Shown piece by piece: positions 1 to 6,726 of a stretch of DNA of 19,994 nt (positions are counted from its first letter, which is position 1; each line of letters begins with the position of its first letter). The notes under the pieces are model-generated. The model did not search any database, was not told the DNA's origin, and saw only the letters and a list, made by a program, of their open reading frames with translations. A program made the position numbers and the translations under genes. Origin of the DNA: Deltaproteobacteria bacterium UBA7527 (GTDB taxonomy: Bacteria > Desulfobacterota > Syntrophorhabdia > Syntrophorhabdales > Syntrophorhabdaceae); contig DLMV01000044.1 of the NCBI GenBank assembly GCA_002478225.1, forward strand, positions 1 through 19,994. Direction: 5' to 3'.

Positions 1-172
1 ATATCTAAATCCTAAACAAATTCGAATGTTCAAAATTCAAAACGTAAATGGCTTGTATTTGTTTGGAGAATTTGATATTTGAATTTTGATATTGTTTAGT
101 GCTTCGTGCTTAGAATTTAGATATTGTTTATGATCTGGTACTTAGAAATTAGAATTTGCCATGGCCTGATGG
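1..172. repeat. AT-rich intergenic repeat cluster with inverted ends
   Basis: This non-coding stretch is built from short degenerate words. ATATCTAAAT at 1-10 is the exact inverted partner of ATTTAGATAT at 115-124. GATATTGTTTA occurs directly at 88-98 and 120-130. Words of the type GAATTTTGATATT and GTGCTTCGTGCTTAGAATT fill the rest. It lies just downstream of the minus-strand gene ending at 173. I see no gene in it and no clear T-tailed hairpin terminator. Confidence 0.6.
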
Positions 173-451
173 CTATTTCTTCTTAAACAATGCCTCCCAT
201 TGCTTCGCGGCTTCTTCCTTGCCGGATCTCTTCTCGGTATCATCTTTGAACCGGAAATATTCGCAGAAGTTTGCCCTGTCCTTTTCCTTCACATAATCAG
301 CCTGGGGCTCCCTGCAGGAATTATGCTTCCCCGTATCGTAAAACAGGCAGTTCACGCATACATGGAGGTCTGATCTGCACGACGGGCATTCGTCCTTAAA
401 GGATACCTTCTCGTCTGCAACCGGTTCATGGCATTTGAAGCACTTCTTCAT
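173..451 (-). CDS. Small cysteine-rich zinc-ribbon-like protein, function unknown
   Basis: This 92-residue soluble protein has eight cysteines: pairs at 4/7, 22/25 and 32/35, then singles at 46 and 63. The spacing suggests two structural metal sites, probably zinc (inference). The segment around C46-C63, with NSC, EPQADYV, DRANFCEYF, looks like a conserved small family I have seen in deltaproteobacteria, without a known role. The last 25 residues are charged and lysine-rich. Its ATG lies in an ATGA overlap with the stop of the HAD gene upstream (448-451), so the two are very probably translationally coupled. There is no signal peptide or membrane segment. Confidence 0.85.
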   Translation of the reverse strand: MKKCFKCHEPVADEKVSFKDECPSCRSDLHVCVNCLFYDTGKHNSCREPQADYVKEKDRANFCEYFRFKDDTEKRSGKEEAAKQWEALFKKK

Positions 452-1104
452 AGCCTGTCGAGAAGCTCCCTGAGATCTTTTATAATATTCCTGCCGTCCT
501 TCACTGAAAGCTGATGGCTGATGGCCGAGTGCTCATGCTGTAAATAGTATGCCTCTATCCCCATACCTGCCGGCACATCATGGTCAAAGACCGGGTGATC
601 GCCCACATGCACCATCTCGTGAGGCAGAACACCGAGCAGCTCGCAGAGCTTCCTGTAGAAATGCTCCTCCTTCTTTACCATCCTGTAATCCGTTGTCGCC
701 GAGATGATATGAGTAAAATATCCTGTCAACCCGGCGTATTGGAGCTCTTTGTCAACGAAGATGCGCGCTGCATTGGATGCAACGACGAGGGTATATCTGC
801 CGGCGAGTTCTTGCAGCACCTCCTCTGCATAAGGGACCCTATCTATATACGATTCATACCTCACGAGGAGCTCACCGGCAGGCACGGACAGGTCGAACCT
901 TTTCAGCCAGTGCTCTATCTCGTACCAGATGATCTCCCTGTCTCCTACCGATTCGTATTCCTGCCTTATGAACGTTTTTGCCTCATCGAACGGCATGGAA
1001 TGTCTTTTCGCGTACTCCTCGGGTATGCCGTGGTTCCACACCATCTCGCCGTAATTTCCGCTTACAATGGTCCCATCGAGATCAAAGGATATGATCTTTT
1101 TCAT
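448..1104 (-). CDS. HAD-superfamily hydrolase (phosphatase-like)
   Basis: This 218-residue cytoplasmic protein carries the full HAD signature. Motif I is FDLDGT (nucleophile D8, acid/base D10), motif II is the serine in VVASNA (S110), motif III is the lysine pair K144/K145, and motif IV is GDHPVFD (D169, D174), which binds Mg2+. The helical insert between about 15 and 90 is a C1-type cap, as in phosphoglycolate or haloacid-type phosphatases. The substrate cannot be told from sequence; a small phosphorylated metabolite is likely. It is the first gene of a two-gene unit with the zinc-ribbon protein. No Shine-Dalgarno is visible before the ATG, and a TATAAT sits only 8 nt upstream, so the transcript may be leaderless. 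Confidence 0.9.
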   Translation of the reverse strand: MKKIISFDLDGTIVSGNYGEMVWNHGIPEEYAKRHSMPFDEAKTFIRQEYESVGDREIIWYEIEHWLKRFDLSVPAGELLVRYESYIDRVPYAEEVLQELAGRYTLVVASNAARIFVDKELQYAGLTGYFTHIISATTDYRMVKKEEHFYRKLCELLGVLPHEMVHVGDHPVFDHDVPAGMGIEAYYLQHEHSAISHQLSVKDGRNIIKDLRELLDRL

Positions 1105-1112
1105 GGTCGCTT

Positions 1113-1118
1113 ATTATA
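1113..1118 (-). promoter_or_regulatory. Candidate -10 element of the HAD gene (possibly leaderless)
   Basis: On the minus strand the bases are a perfect TATAAT, with eight bases between it and the HAD start codon at 1104. Initiation about seven bases downstream would give almost no 5' leader. A convincing -35 box is not visible at 16-18 bp, so this rests on the -10 match and the absence of a Shine-Dalgarno. Confidence 0.3.
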
Positions 1119-1229
1119 GCACGATTATTCATTGCATGGAAATTGGTTGGAAAACATCCGTTTCAGAAAACTCTGCGGGTTCCTGTCAAGCCATATTGAC
1201 ACGGCAACGGGCTTTGCGCTACCTTCTAT

Positions 1230-2027
1230 GTGATGACAGATCCTTTTATCTTCAAGCTTGCCCTTTCCTTTATTACCGGCAGCCTCTGGATAACATTCGG
1301 GACAGTCCTTGCGGAACGCTACGGCACAAAGATAGGCGGCCTTGTCGCGGGACTGCCCTCGACGATCCTCGTATCGCTTTTCTTTATTGCATGGACGCAG
1401 TCCCTCGAGACAGCAACGGCAGCGACAACCGCTGTGCCTGTTGTGGGCGGTATAAACTGCCTTTTTATAATCGTCTATATCTATCTTGTAAGGGTAAACT
1501 TCTGGCTCGCCCTCGCCGGAGCGCTCGCAATATGGTTCTTTCTGTCTCTTATTCTTGTGATCATGAAGTTCAACAATTTCCCCATCTCCGTATTTGCATA
1601 TATCTGCATGCTGGCCTTCTCCTACTGGGTCGCCGAACGCAGGCTTGCCGTCAGGTCAGAAACAGGCAGAAAGATACAATACACCATACCGATCATTCTT
1701 TACAGGGGTATCTTCAGCGGCCTTGTCATCGTCATTGCGGTCGTCATGACAAAGGTTGGCGGGCCGTTGATCGGCGGCATGTTCGCCATGTTCCCCGCGA
1801 TGTTCATTGGCACACTCTTCATCACCTATTTTACCCACGGCGCGTCGTTCTCCGCAGCCGTTATGAAGGCGTCGATCCTTGGCGCCATCAGCGTCGTTGT
1901 CTACGGCGCATCGGTACGGTATACCTATGTACCGCTTGGCCTGCTCGCCGGCTCCTTTGTGTCCTTGCTCATATCTTTCTTCTGTTCCTTCATGATCCAT
2001 CAGTTCATGGCCAAGAGAACTACATGA
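1230..2027 (+). CDS. Integral membrane protein with internal duplication (DUF3147/GlpM-like)
   Basis: The 265-residue product is almost wholly hydrophobic, with roughly seven to eight membrane segments. Two halves resemble each other: residues 38-66 (GLVAGLPSTILVSLFFIAW and on) align without gaps with 182-210 (GGMFAMFPAMFIGTLFITY and on), each followed by further helices. This suggests duplication and fusion of a short unit of about 120 residues; small proteins of the DUF3147/GlpM type have such a glycine-proline helix, but the family assignment is tentative. No transport motif is recognised and the role is unknown. The start is GTG at 1230 or ATG at 1233; neither has a Shine-Dalgarno. A TTGACA at 1196-1201 is placed so that transcription could begin at about the start codon. 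The flanking genes do not form an operon with it. Confidence 0.8.
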   Translation: MMTDPFIFKLALSFITGSLWITFGTVLAERYGTKIGGLVAGLPSTILVSLFFIAWTQSLETATAATTAVPVVGGINCLFIIVYIYLVRVNFWLALAGALAIWFFLSLILVIMKFNNFPISVFAYICMLAFSYWVAERRLAVRSETGRKIQYTIPIILYRGIFSGLVIVIAVVMTKVGGPLIGGMFAMFPAMFIGTLFITYFTHGASFSAAVMKASILGAISVVVYGASVRYTYVPLGLLAGSFVSLLISFFCSFMIHQFMAKRTT

Positions 2028-2209
2028 TCTTTCATTACTGACAGCACAGTGTTCAACGTTAAGACTAAACAGACCAGATGGACTGTGAGTTGATCGCTGA
2101 GAGCTTATAATGAAAGCTACAAAATCATTGCTTTTAAAACAACACTTATGGTTTTTAAATATATACTTTGTAACCCTATGAGCTAAGGACTATGAGCTGA
2201 GGTTCAATA
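2028..2209. repeat. Intergenic stretch with tandem 14-mer before the aminotransferase-like gene
   Basis: CTATGAGCTAAGGA at 2176-2189 is followed directly by CTATGAGCTGAGGT at 2190-2203, differing at two positions. The GAGG of the second copy lies seven bases before the ATG at 2210 and is the best Shine-Dalgarno for that gene. The word CTATGAGCT recurs at 5170-5178, and its complement at 7805-7813. The rest (2028-2175) contains no gene or hairpin that I can support. Confidence 0.6.
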
Positions 2210-3250
2210 ATGGACATTCACGATCACGCTGAGCCGAAGAAGGTCTCCATCAGCCGGCTTATGGATTTCACTTCAGACACAAATCCTTTAGGTCCTTCGA
2301 ACAAGGCAAAAAACGCCGTGAGGAAGAAAGTCAAGCGCCTCGGGTATCCCCCGGACAGGGAATCAGCATATCTGAGAAGATTGATCTGCACAATGGACAA
2401 TATTGCAGAAGAAGAGACCGTTATAGGCCCTGATCCGGCTTATACCATCAGCGTGCTGCTGAAAATGAACTGTCCGAAGACGGCGCTTGTCTTATCGCCT
2501 GTCTCAGATGCCTACGAGGCGCTGCTGAAAGGCCATAACGTGAAAATAAGACCATTCCATCTTGACGGGGAAAAAGGGTTCGCCTTCGATGCCGGGAGAT
2601 TTATCACGGCCATGAAAGATGCTGATTTCGTTCTCATATCCAACCCCCATAACATGGTCGGCGCCTGCCTGTCCGCTGACGCCCTGCTCCCTGTCATTGC
2701 ACGCGCTTCTGCCATGAACAAGCTGCTGGCCATCGATGAGACAAACAGGGACTTTTCCGACATCTCATCTCCGGCAAAAGAGTTGACACGTTCAAAAAGG
2801 TCCGTTGCGCTGCGAAGTTTTTCCGCCTTCTACGGGCTTGCGGGATTTCAGTTTGGCTATGCGATCGGGTCAGGCGAGATCATACAGAGCATAAAGAGCT
2901 GCCTTGGGCATTTCCCGGTCAACCCCCTGGCAGAGGCTGCTGCCGTCGCCTCGCTTCGCGATAAAGGATACAGAAAAAGAACTCTTGCATACGTTAAAGA
3001 AGAGAAGCGCTTCATACAAAATTCTCTCGCGGGTGTAGACCGGATAGAATGCGTTGACACCCCGTGCAGCTTCTTTCTGCTGAAGCTTCATAAAAAAATA
3101 GACAACCTGAGGGATGCCTTTTTGAAACAGAGGATTGCCGTCGCGGATTTCACTGATAAAAACGGTTCCCAGTATATCATGCTTCCTGTCAGTAAACATG
3201 CATGGAATGCCCGTTTTGTCAGGGCGCTGAAAAATATTTCGGGGGATTAA
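2210..3250 (+). CDS. Fold type I aminotransferase homologue (HisC/CobD-like) lacking the catalytic lysine
   Basis: The 346-residue length and layout match histidinol-phosphate aminotransferase or threonine-phosphate decarboxylase (CobD). An N-terminal TNPLGPS stretch, NPHN at 145-148 with G151, DETNRDF at 176-182, and RSFSAFYGLAGFQFGY at 202-217 all align with family motifs. However, the family consensus near 206 is S-K-A-F/Y-G-L-A-G-x-R; here the PLP-binding lysine is A206 and the phosphate-binding arginine eight residues on is Q214. The tyrosine of DExY is N179, and the C-terminal substrate arginine is replaced around 323-325. D176 and N148 remain. The reading frame is intact, so this looks like a pseudoenzyme, not a decayed gene. 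Shine-Dalgarno GAGG lies 7 nt upstream. It is followed after 6 nt by a periplasmic nucleotidase, suggesting cotranscription. A cobalamin or histidine role should not be assumed. Confidence 0.85.
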   Translation: MDIHDHAEPKKVSISRLMDFTSDTNPLGPSNKAKNAVRKKVKRLGYPPDRESAYLRRLICTMDNIAEEETVIGPDPAYTISVLLKMNCPKTALVLSPVSDAYEALLKGHNVKIRPFHLDGEKGFAFDAGRFITAMKDADFVLISNPHNMVGACLSADALLPVIARASAMNKLLAIDETNRDFSDISSPAKELTRSKRSVALRSFSAFYGLAGFQFGYAIGSGEIIQSIKSCLGHFPVNPLAEAAAVASLRDKGYRKRTLAYVKEEKRFIQNSLAGVDRIECVDTPCSFFLLKLHKKIDNLRDAFLKQRIAVADFTDKNGSQYIMLPVSKHAWNARFVRALKNISGD

Positions 3251-3256
3251 AGTACC

Positions 3257-4864
3257 ATGTTCAGAACAAAGAAGGCTCTTATCGCGCTCATTGCATGCAT
3301 CTTGCTGTTCGTACTTTCTGCACCGCAGGCATACTGTCAGTTCAAGGAACTGAGGATCCTTCACCTCAACGACTTCCATGGTTTTGCCGCAGGGAAAAAG
3401 CTTATTGGCTCAGATGAGATGCGGGGAGGCATCTCCTATGTTGCCTGGCTCGCCGATAATCTTCGCAAAGAGAAACCAACGCTCCTGTTGGCTGCCGGGG
3501 ATATGATCCAGGGGAACGCTTTTGCCAACCTCTTCCAGGGCAAACCGGTCATAGAGATAATGAACAAAATGGCCTTTGATGCCATGTGCGTAGGGAACCA
3601 CGAATTCGATTACGGACAGGACGTACTGAGGAAAAGGATCGCTGAGGCAGCGTTCCCTGTGCTCGGCGCAAATGTAAAAGGCATACCGGAATTAAAACCG
3701 TACATTATTAAAGAGCTTGAGGGATTGAAGATCGCCATCATTGGCGTTGTCACGGAAGACACGCCCATCGCGACACACCCCCGGAACGTGGAGGGCCTTA
3801 TATTTTTATCTCCTATAGCGGCCGTTGAAGAGTATGTGAAAGAACTGCGGGATAGCGTCAACATCATCATCGTTCTCTCCCACCTCGGCTATAACACGGA
3901 TATGGTCCTCGCAAGCAGGGTGAAGGGGGTCGACATTATTGTGGGGGGACATTCCCATACCCAGACATTAAAACATATGCTTATCGGGGATACGGTCATT
4001 GTCCAGGCATGGGAACATGGGATGATGCTCGGAGTACTCGACGTCACCGTAAGATCAGGAAAGATCGTAGGGGTAAACAGCCGGCTTGAGGAGATCAAGC
4101 CATCGCACATGAAAAAGCAGGGAGATGTTGCACAGATCGTTGAAAGATATACACGGCAAATGGATGCCCTCATGGGTGAGACCATCGGGGAGGCGCTCGT
4201 TGACCTTGACGGAGAGAACGTGCGGATACGGGAGACAAATCTCGGGAACCTTATAACCGATATCATGAGACAAAAATCAAGCTCCCAGATAGCGTTGATC
4301 AATGGCGGCGGGATCAGGACAGGCATCAGAAAAGGGGCCATTACCCTTAATGATATATACTCCGTCTTGCCTTTTGACAATTACATCATTGCTATGAAAT
4401 TGACGGGCAGAGAGATCAAAGAAGCCCTTGAACACGGCGTTGCGGGCATTGAACAAAAAGAGGGGAGGTTCCTCCAGGTGTCGGGGCTCTCTTTCACATA
4501 TGATCCGAAGATGCCGCAAGGGTTAAGGGTAACGGATGTTTCCGTGGGTGGAGTAAAAATGGACATCAATGCAACCTACACTGTTTGCACAAATGATTTC
4601 CTTGCCGCCGGCGGAGACGGATACAAAATGTTCAGGGAGGCCATGAAAGAATCAAAGGATTTTTCGATAACGGCAAATACAATAAAAAGCGACAAGCTTA
4701 CTTACAATGACTCAGGGCTTCCCCTGAGAGACGTCGTTGCGGATTATATAAAAGAGAAGAAGAGCGTCGCTCCAACAACAGAAGAAAGGATCAAGGAAGC
4801 AGGCTGCAATGAAGGTGTTTGTAAACAGCCAGGAAATCCCTCTACTCTCCGGTATGACCGTTAA
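3257..4864 (+). CDS. Secreted 5'-nucleotidase / UshA-family metallophosphatase
   Basis: The 535-residue precursor has a signal peptide (MFRTKK, hydrophobic core 8-22, likely cleavage near 27), so it acts in the periplasm. The N-terminal calcineurin-like domain holds every metal ligand motif: LHLNDFHG (D39, H41), AAGDMIQGN (D82), VGNHEFDYG (N114, H115), LSHLGY (H209) and GGHSHT (H232, H234). The C-terminal nucleotide-binding domain has NLGNLITD (328-335), NGGGIR (349-354) and LPFDNYI (371-377). Enzymes of this family remove phosphate from nucleotides or related esters; specificity is not visible. The domain ends near 499, and the last 30 or so residues are a tail whose final codons are also read in another frame by the next gene. 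It follows the aminotransferase-like gene by 6 nt, with GGGGGA as a distant Shine-Dalgarno. Confidence 0.93.
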   Translation: MFRTKKALIALIACILLFVLSAPQAYCQFKELRILHLNDFHGFAAGKKLIGSDEMRGGISYVAWLADNLRKEKPTLLLAAGDMIQGNAFANLFQGKPVIEIMNKMAFDAMCVGNHEFDYGQDVLRKRIAEAAFPVLGANVKGIPELKPYIIKELEGLKIAIIGVVTEDTPIATHPRNVEGLIFLSPIAAVEEYVKELRDSVNIIIVLSHLGYNTDMVLASRVKGVDIIVGGHSHTQTLKHMLIGDTVIVQAWEHGMMLGVLDVTVRSGKIVGVNSRLEEIKPSHMKKQGDVAQIVERYTRQMDALMGETIGEALVDLDGENVRIRETNLGNLITDIMRQKSSSQIALINGGGIRTGIRKGAITLNDIYSVLPFDNYIIAMKLTGREIKEALEHGVAGIEQKEGRFLQVSGLSFTYDPKMPQGLRVTDVSVGGVKMDINATYTVCTNDFLAAGGDGYKMFREAMKESKDFSITANTIKSDKLTYNDSGLPLRDVVADYIKEKKSVAPTTEERIKEAGCNEGVCKQPGNPSTLRYDR

Positions 4865-4991
4865 GCACGCCCTTGTCGGGGCGGGTCTTCTTGATGAGGT
4901 CATGTCAGGGAAAAAGGTATATGATGAATGGGGCAACGAGCTCGGCCTTGACGGCGCCCTTGCAGACGGAAGCAGGATCTACGTGAAATAG
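4809..4991 (+). CDS. 60-residue small protein, possible beta-grasp (ThiS/MoaD-like) fold without GG terminus
   Basis: The protein begins MKVFVNSQEIPLL, has TVKHALVGAG as a probable helix, and ends with LADGSRIYVK. This strand-strand-helix-strand-strand pattern, with a DG turn near the end, resembles ThiS/MoaD beta-grasp proteins. It lacks the C-terminal Gly-Gly needed for adenylation and sulfur transfer, so a carrier role is not supported. It overlaps the nucleotidase by 56 nt in another frame. AAGGAAG at about 4792-4798 gives a Shine-Dalgarno 10 nt before the ATG, inside the upstream gene. The codons look ordinary for the neighbourhood, including beyond the overlap, so I take it as real. The function is unknown; coupling to the nucleotidase suggests a related job (inference). 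Confidence 0.65.
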   Translation: MKVFVNSQEIPLLSGMTVKHALVGAGLLDEVMSGKKVYDEWGNELGLDGALADGSRIYVK

Positions 4992-5060
4992 TCGGGAAAC
5001 AGATGCGTATATTAGAGCATCGGTGCCGGACTTTCCACGCAAACACGCAGAATAAAGGCA

Positions 5061-5186
5061 GTGAATAGTGAACGGTGAAAACCTTGTTCCTCGTTCCTCG
5101 ATACTCGATACTTGTTCAAACCAGTATCAAGTAACCAGTAACGAGCATCCAGTATCCAGTATCGAGTCGCTATGAGCTATGAACCG
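5061..5186. repeat. Modular intergenic repeat, copy 1
   Basis: Three short-word blocks follow one another: a GTGAA block (5061-5081), a TTCCTCG/ATACTCG block (5086-5112) and a CCAGTATC block (5121-5166), closed by CTATGAGCTATGA. GGTGAAAACCTTGT at 5074-5087 is identical to 5858-5871 in copy 2, and TTCAAACCAG at the middle junction matches TTGAACCAG there. It lies between the convergent ends of the 2210-4991 operon and lexA. Stretch 4992-5060 shows no gene and no clear terminator. Confidence 0.7.
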
Positions 5187-5197
5187 TCTTTGCGGTA

Positions 5198-5782
5198 TCA
5201 TTCGTAGCTTCTGAAAAGGGCTATTACCCTGCCGATGATCTCCAGCCTTTTTCCGTCACCCTCCCTGATAACCAGCGGCTCGACATCTTCATTCGCCGGA
5301 AGGAGCATGACCTCGCCGTGTCTTTTTCGAAAACGTTTCACCAGCACCTCGCCTTCTACAAGACAGGCGACGATATCGCCGTTCTTTGCCACCTTCTGGG
5401 GTTTCACAACAACGATGTCCCTGTTCCTGATCCCGTCGCCGACCATACTGTCCCCTTTGACCTTCAGAAAAAGGTGGTCTGCGCCCACGAACCTGTCAAG
5501 CCGGACAGAATCATCGATATTGACGGGGACCATGGGGCTCCCTGCAGAGATCTCGCCCACGATAGGGGTCTCTGCACCTTTGATCACCCTCAGACTTCTC
5601 TTCTTCCCCTTATCCCGTTTCACATATCCCTTTTTCTCGAGTGCTGTTATGTGGTCGAAGACCGTCCGTACGGAATGAATATGAAAGTGCGAAGCGATCT
5701 CCCTGAACGTAGGAGGATATCCGCCGGCGAATAATCGCCTCTGGATAAAACCGAGTATCTCTGACTGTCTCTTCGTCAGCAC
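5198..5782 (-). CDS. lexA: LexA SOS repressor, self-cleaving
   Basis: The 194-residue protein has both LexA domains. The N-terminal winged helix (about 1-66, with TFREIASHFHI and a recognition helix around 37-50) binds DNA. The C-terminal S24-type peptidase domain has the Ala80-Gly81 cleavage bond in EISAGSP, nucleophile S112 in KGDSMVGDGI and general base K149 in EGEVLVKRF. On DNA damage, RecA filaments would trigger cleavage and derepress the SOS genes. The start is GTG at 5782; GGAG lies 7 nt upstream, and the N-terminal residues LTKRQSEIL match the family start. No known SOS box is evident just upstream: the leader region is occupied by repeat copy 2. The gene is alone in its orientation unless transcription continues from the phosphorylase operon upstream. 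Confidence 0.95.
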   Translation of the reverse strand: MLTKRQSEILGFIQRRLFAGGYPPTFREIASHFHIHSVRTVFDHITALEKKGYVKRDKGKKRSLRVIKGAETPIVGEISAGSPMVPVNIDDSVRLDRFVGADHLFLKVKGDSMVGDGIRNRDIVVVKPQKVAKNGDIVACLVEGEVLVKRFRKRHGEVMLLPANEDVEPLVIREGDGKRLEIIGRVIALFRSYE

Positions 5783-5802
5783 CGCTTTACTCCATCATCG
5801 GC

Positions 5803-5985
5803 GATCAGCTTTCAGCTATCAGCCGATATCGTGAAAGGCGAAACGTGAAAAGTGAAAGGTGAAAACCTTGTCCCCCGTCACTCGTTGCTTGTCACTGGCT
5901 TGAACCAGCATCCAGCGACCAGCGATCATCCCATCCTCTCATCTTCCCATCCTCTCATTCTCAGCTCTTTCGCTCTCAGCTATCT
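5803..5985. repeat. Modular intergenic repeat, copy 2, directly upstream of lexA
   Basis: It starts with CAGCTTTCAGCTATCAGC, then a GTGAAA block (5831-5865), a CACTCGTTGCTTGTCACTGG block, a CCAGCATCCAGCGACCAGCG block (5905-5924), and CATCCTCTCATCTTC and CTCAGCT repeats (5931-5982). GGTGAAAACCTTGT (5858-5871) is shared exactly with copy 1. The last CAGCTATC contains the TAG stop codon of the nucleoside phosphorylase gene, so the repeat touches the coding sequence on one side and reaches within about 20 nt of lexA on the other. Confidence 0.7.
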
Positions 5986-6726
5986 TATCACTTCCTCCAG
6001 GAGAAAATCGGTAAGCTCCTGAACCCCCTTTTTCAATGCCTCTGTATGGAAACCACCCTTCCACGCCCCGTCGGAAAATACGTCGGATACGACCAGAAAG
6101 GCAATGCCTTTAAGGCCCCTGAACGCGCACACTGCGTACAGAGAGGCAACTTCCATTTCCACGGCAAGGATCCCAAGCTTCCTGTATCGTTCTATCTTAT
6201 TGACAGTTTCCCGGTATATAGCGTCGCAGCTCCATACAAGACCCTCATGAAAGCCTTTCCTCCTGGCTTGCAACAGCCATGCCCCGGCCCAGTCCGAATA
6301 GACAATATCTGCCTGATCTTTGAGATAGTGATAAGAAACCCCGTCCTCCCGAAGCGCGCCATTGCTTATGATCAGATCGCCTATCTGTAATTCATTATGT
6401 ATTGCCCCGCAGTAACCATAGAGTATAAACTCCGTAACGCCGAATGGCGAAAGCTCTTCAACGAGCGCAGCAACATTAGGACCTCCAACGTAAGATCGGA
6501 TTATGACGACGCCGCGCTGCGGGACCCTGTATACTGGCCGGAACCTTGACCATTGGCCGACGATCTCGGCCCCTGTTTTTTGTATGAGACGCCTGAGGTC
6601 CCCCGTATCAAAGACGATAACAGCCCTTTCCGGCAGGACAAGCTCCTTTTTACTGCGCCCGGTAAATGCTTCTACTATATCAACGGGATTTAAAAGAGGC
6701 AAAGAATTATCAAAAAACCGTTTCAA
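5980..6726 (-). CDS. Nucleoside phosphorylase (uridine/purine phosphorylase family)
   Basis: The 248-residue protein fits the PNP_UDP_1 fold, which splits nucleosides with phosphate into base and ribose-1-phosphate in the cytoplasm. The visible motifs are VIIRSYVGGPNVAALVEEL (substrate and phosphate side), LYGYCGAI (about 103-110), ALREDGVSYHY, then AVEMEVASLYAVCAF with the Glu-Met-Glu ribose-binding triad, and VVSDVFSDGAW with the catalytic Asp region. Purine or pyrimidine preference cannot be decided. The start is TTG at 6726 with AGAAGG four bases upstream; it overlaps the HIT gene end by 17 nt, so the two are coupled. Together with the HIT hydrolase it points to nucleotide salvage or clean-up. 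Confidence 0.88.
   Translation of the reverse strand: MKRFFDNSLPLLNPVDIVEAFTGRSKKELVLPERAVIVFDTGDLRRLIQKTGAEIVGQWSRFRPVYRVPQRGVVIIRSYVGGPNVAALVEELSPFGVTEFILYGYCGAIHNELQIGDLIISNGALREDGVSYHYLKDQADIVYSDWAGAWLLQARRKGFHEGLVWSCDAIYRETVNKIERYRKLGILAVEMEVASLYAVCAFRGLKGIAFLVVSDVFSDGAWKGGFHTEALKKGVQELTDFLLEEVIR

Noticed and set aside
2210..3250. Annotation as functional hisC or cobD
   Set aside because: The PLP lysine and several cofactor-contacting residues are missing, and no histidine or cobalamin gene is near.
4780..4870. Frameshift joining the nucleotidase to the 60-residue frame
   Set aside because: The nucleotidase domain is complete near residue 499 and the small frame has its own ATG and Shine-Dalgarno, so two proteins is the simpler reading.
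5831..5870. CRISPR array in the GTGAAA tandem blocks
   Set aside because: The units are 7-10 bp, adjacent and degenerate, with no unique spacers of 30 bp or so and no cas genes.
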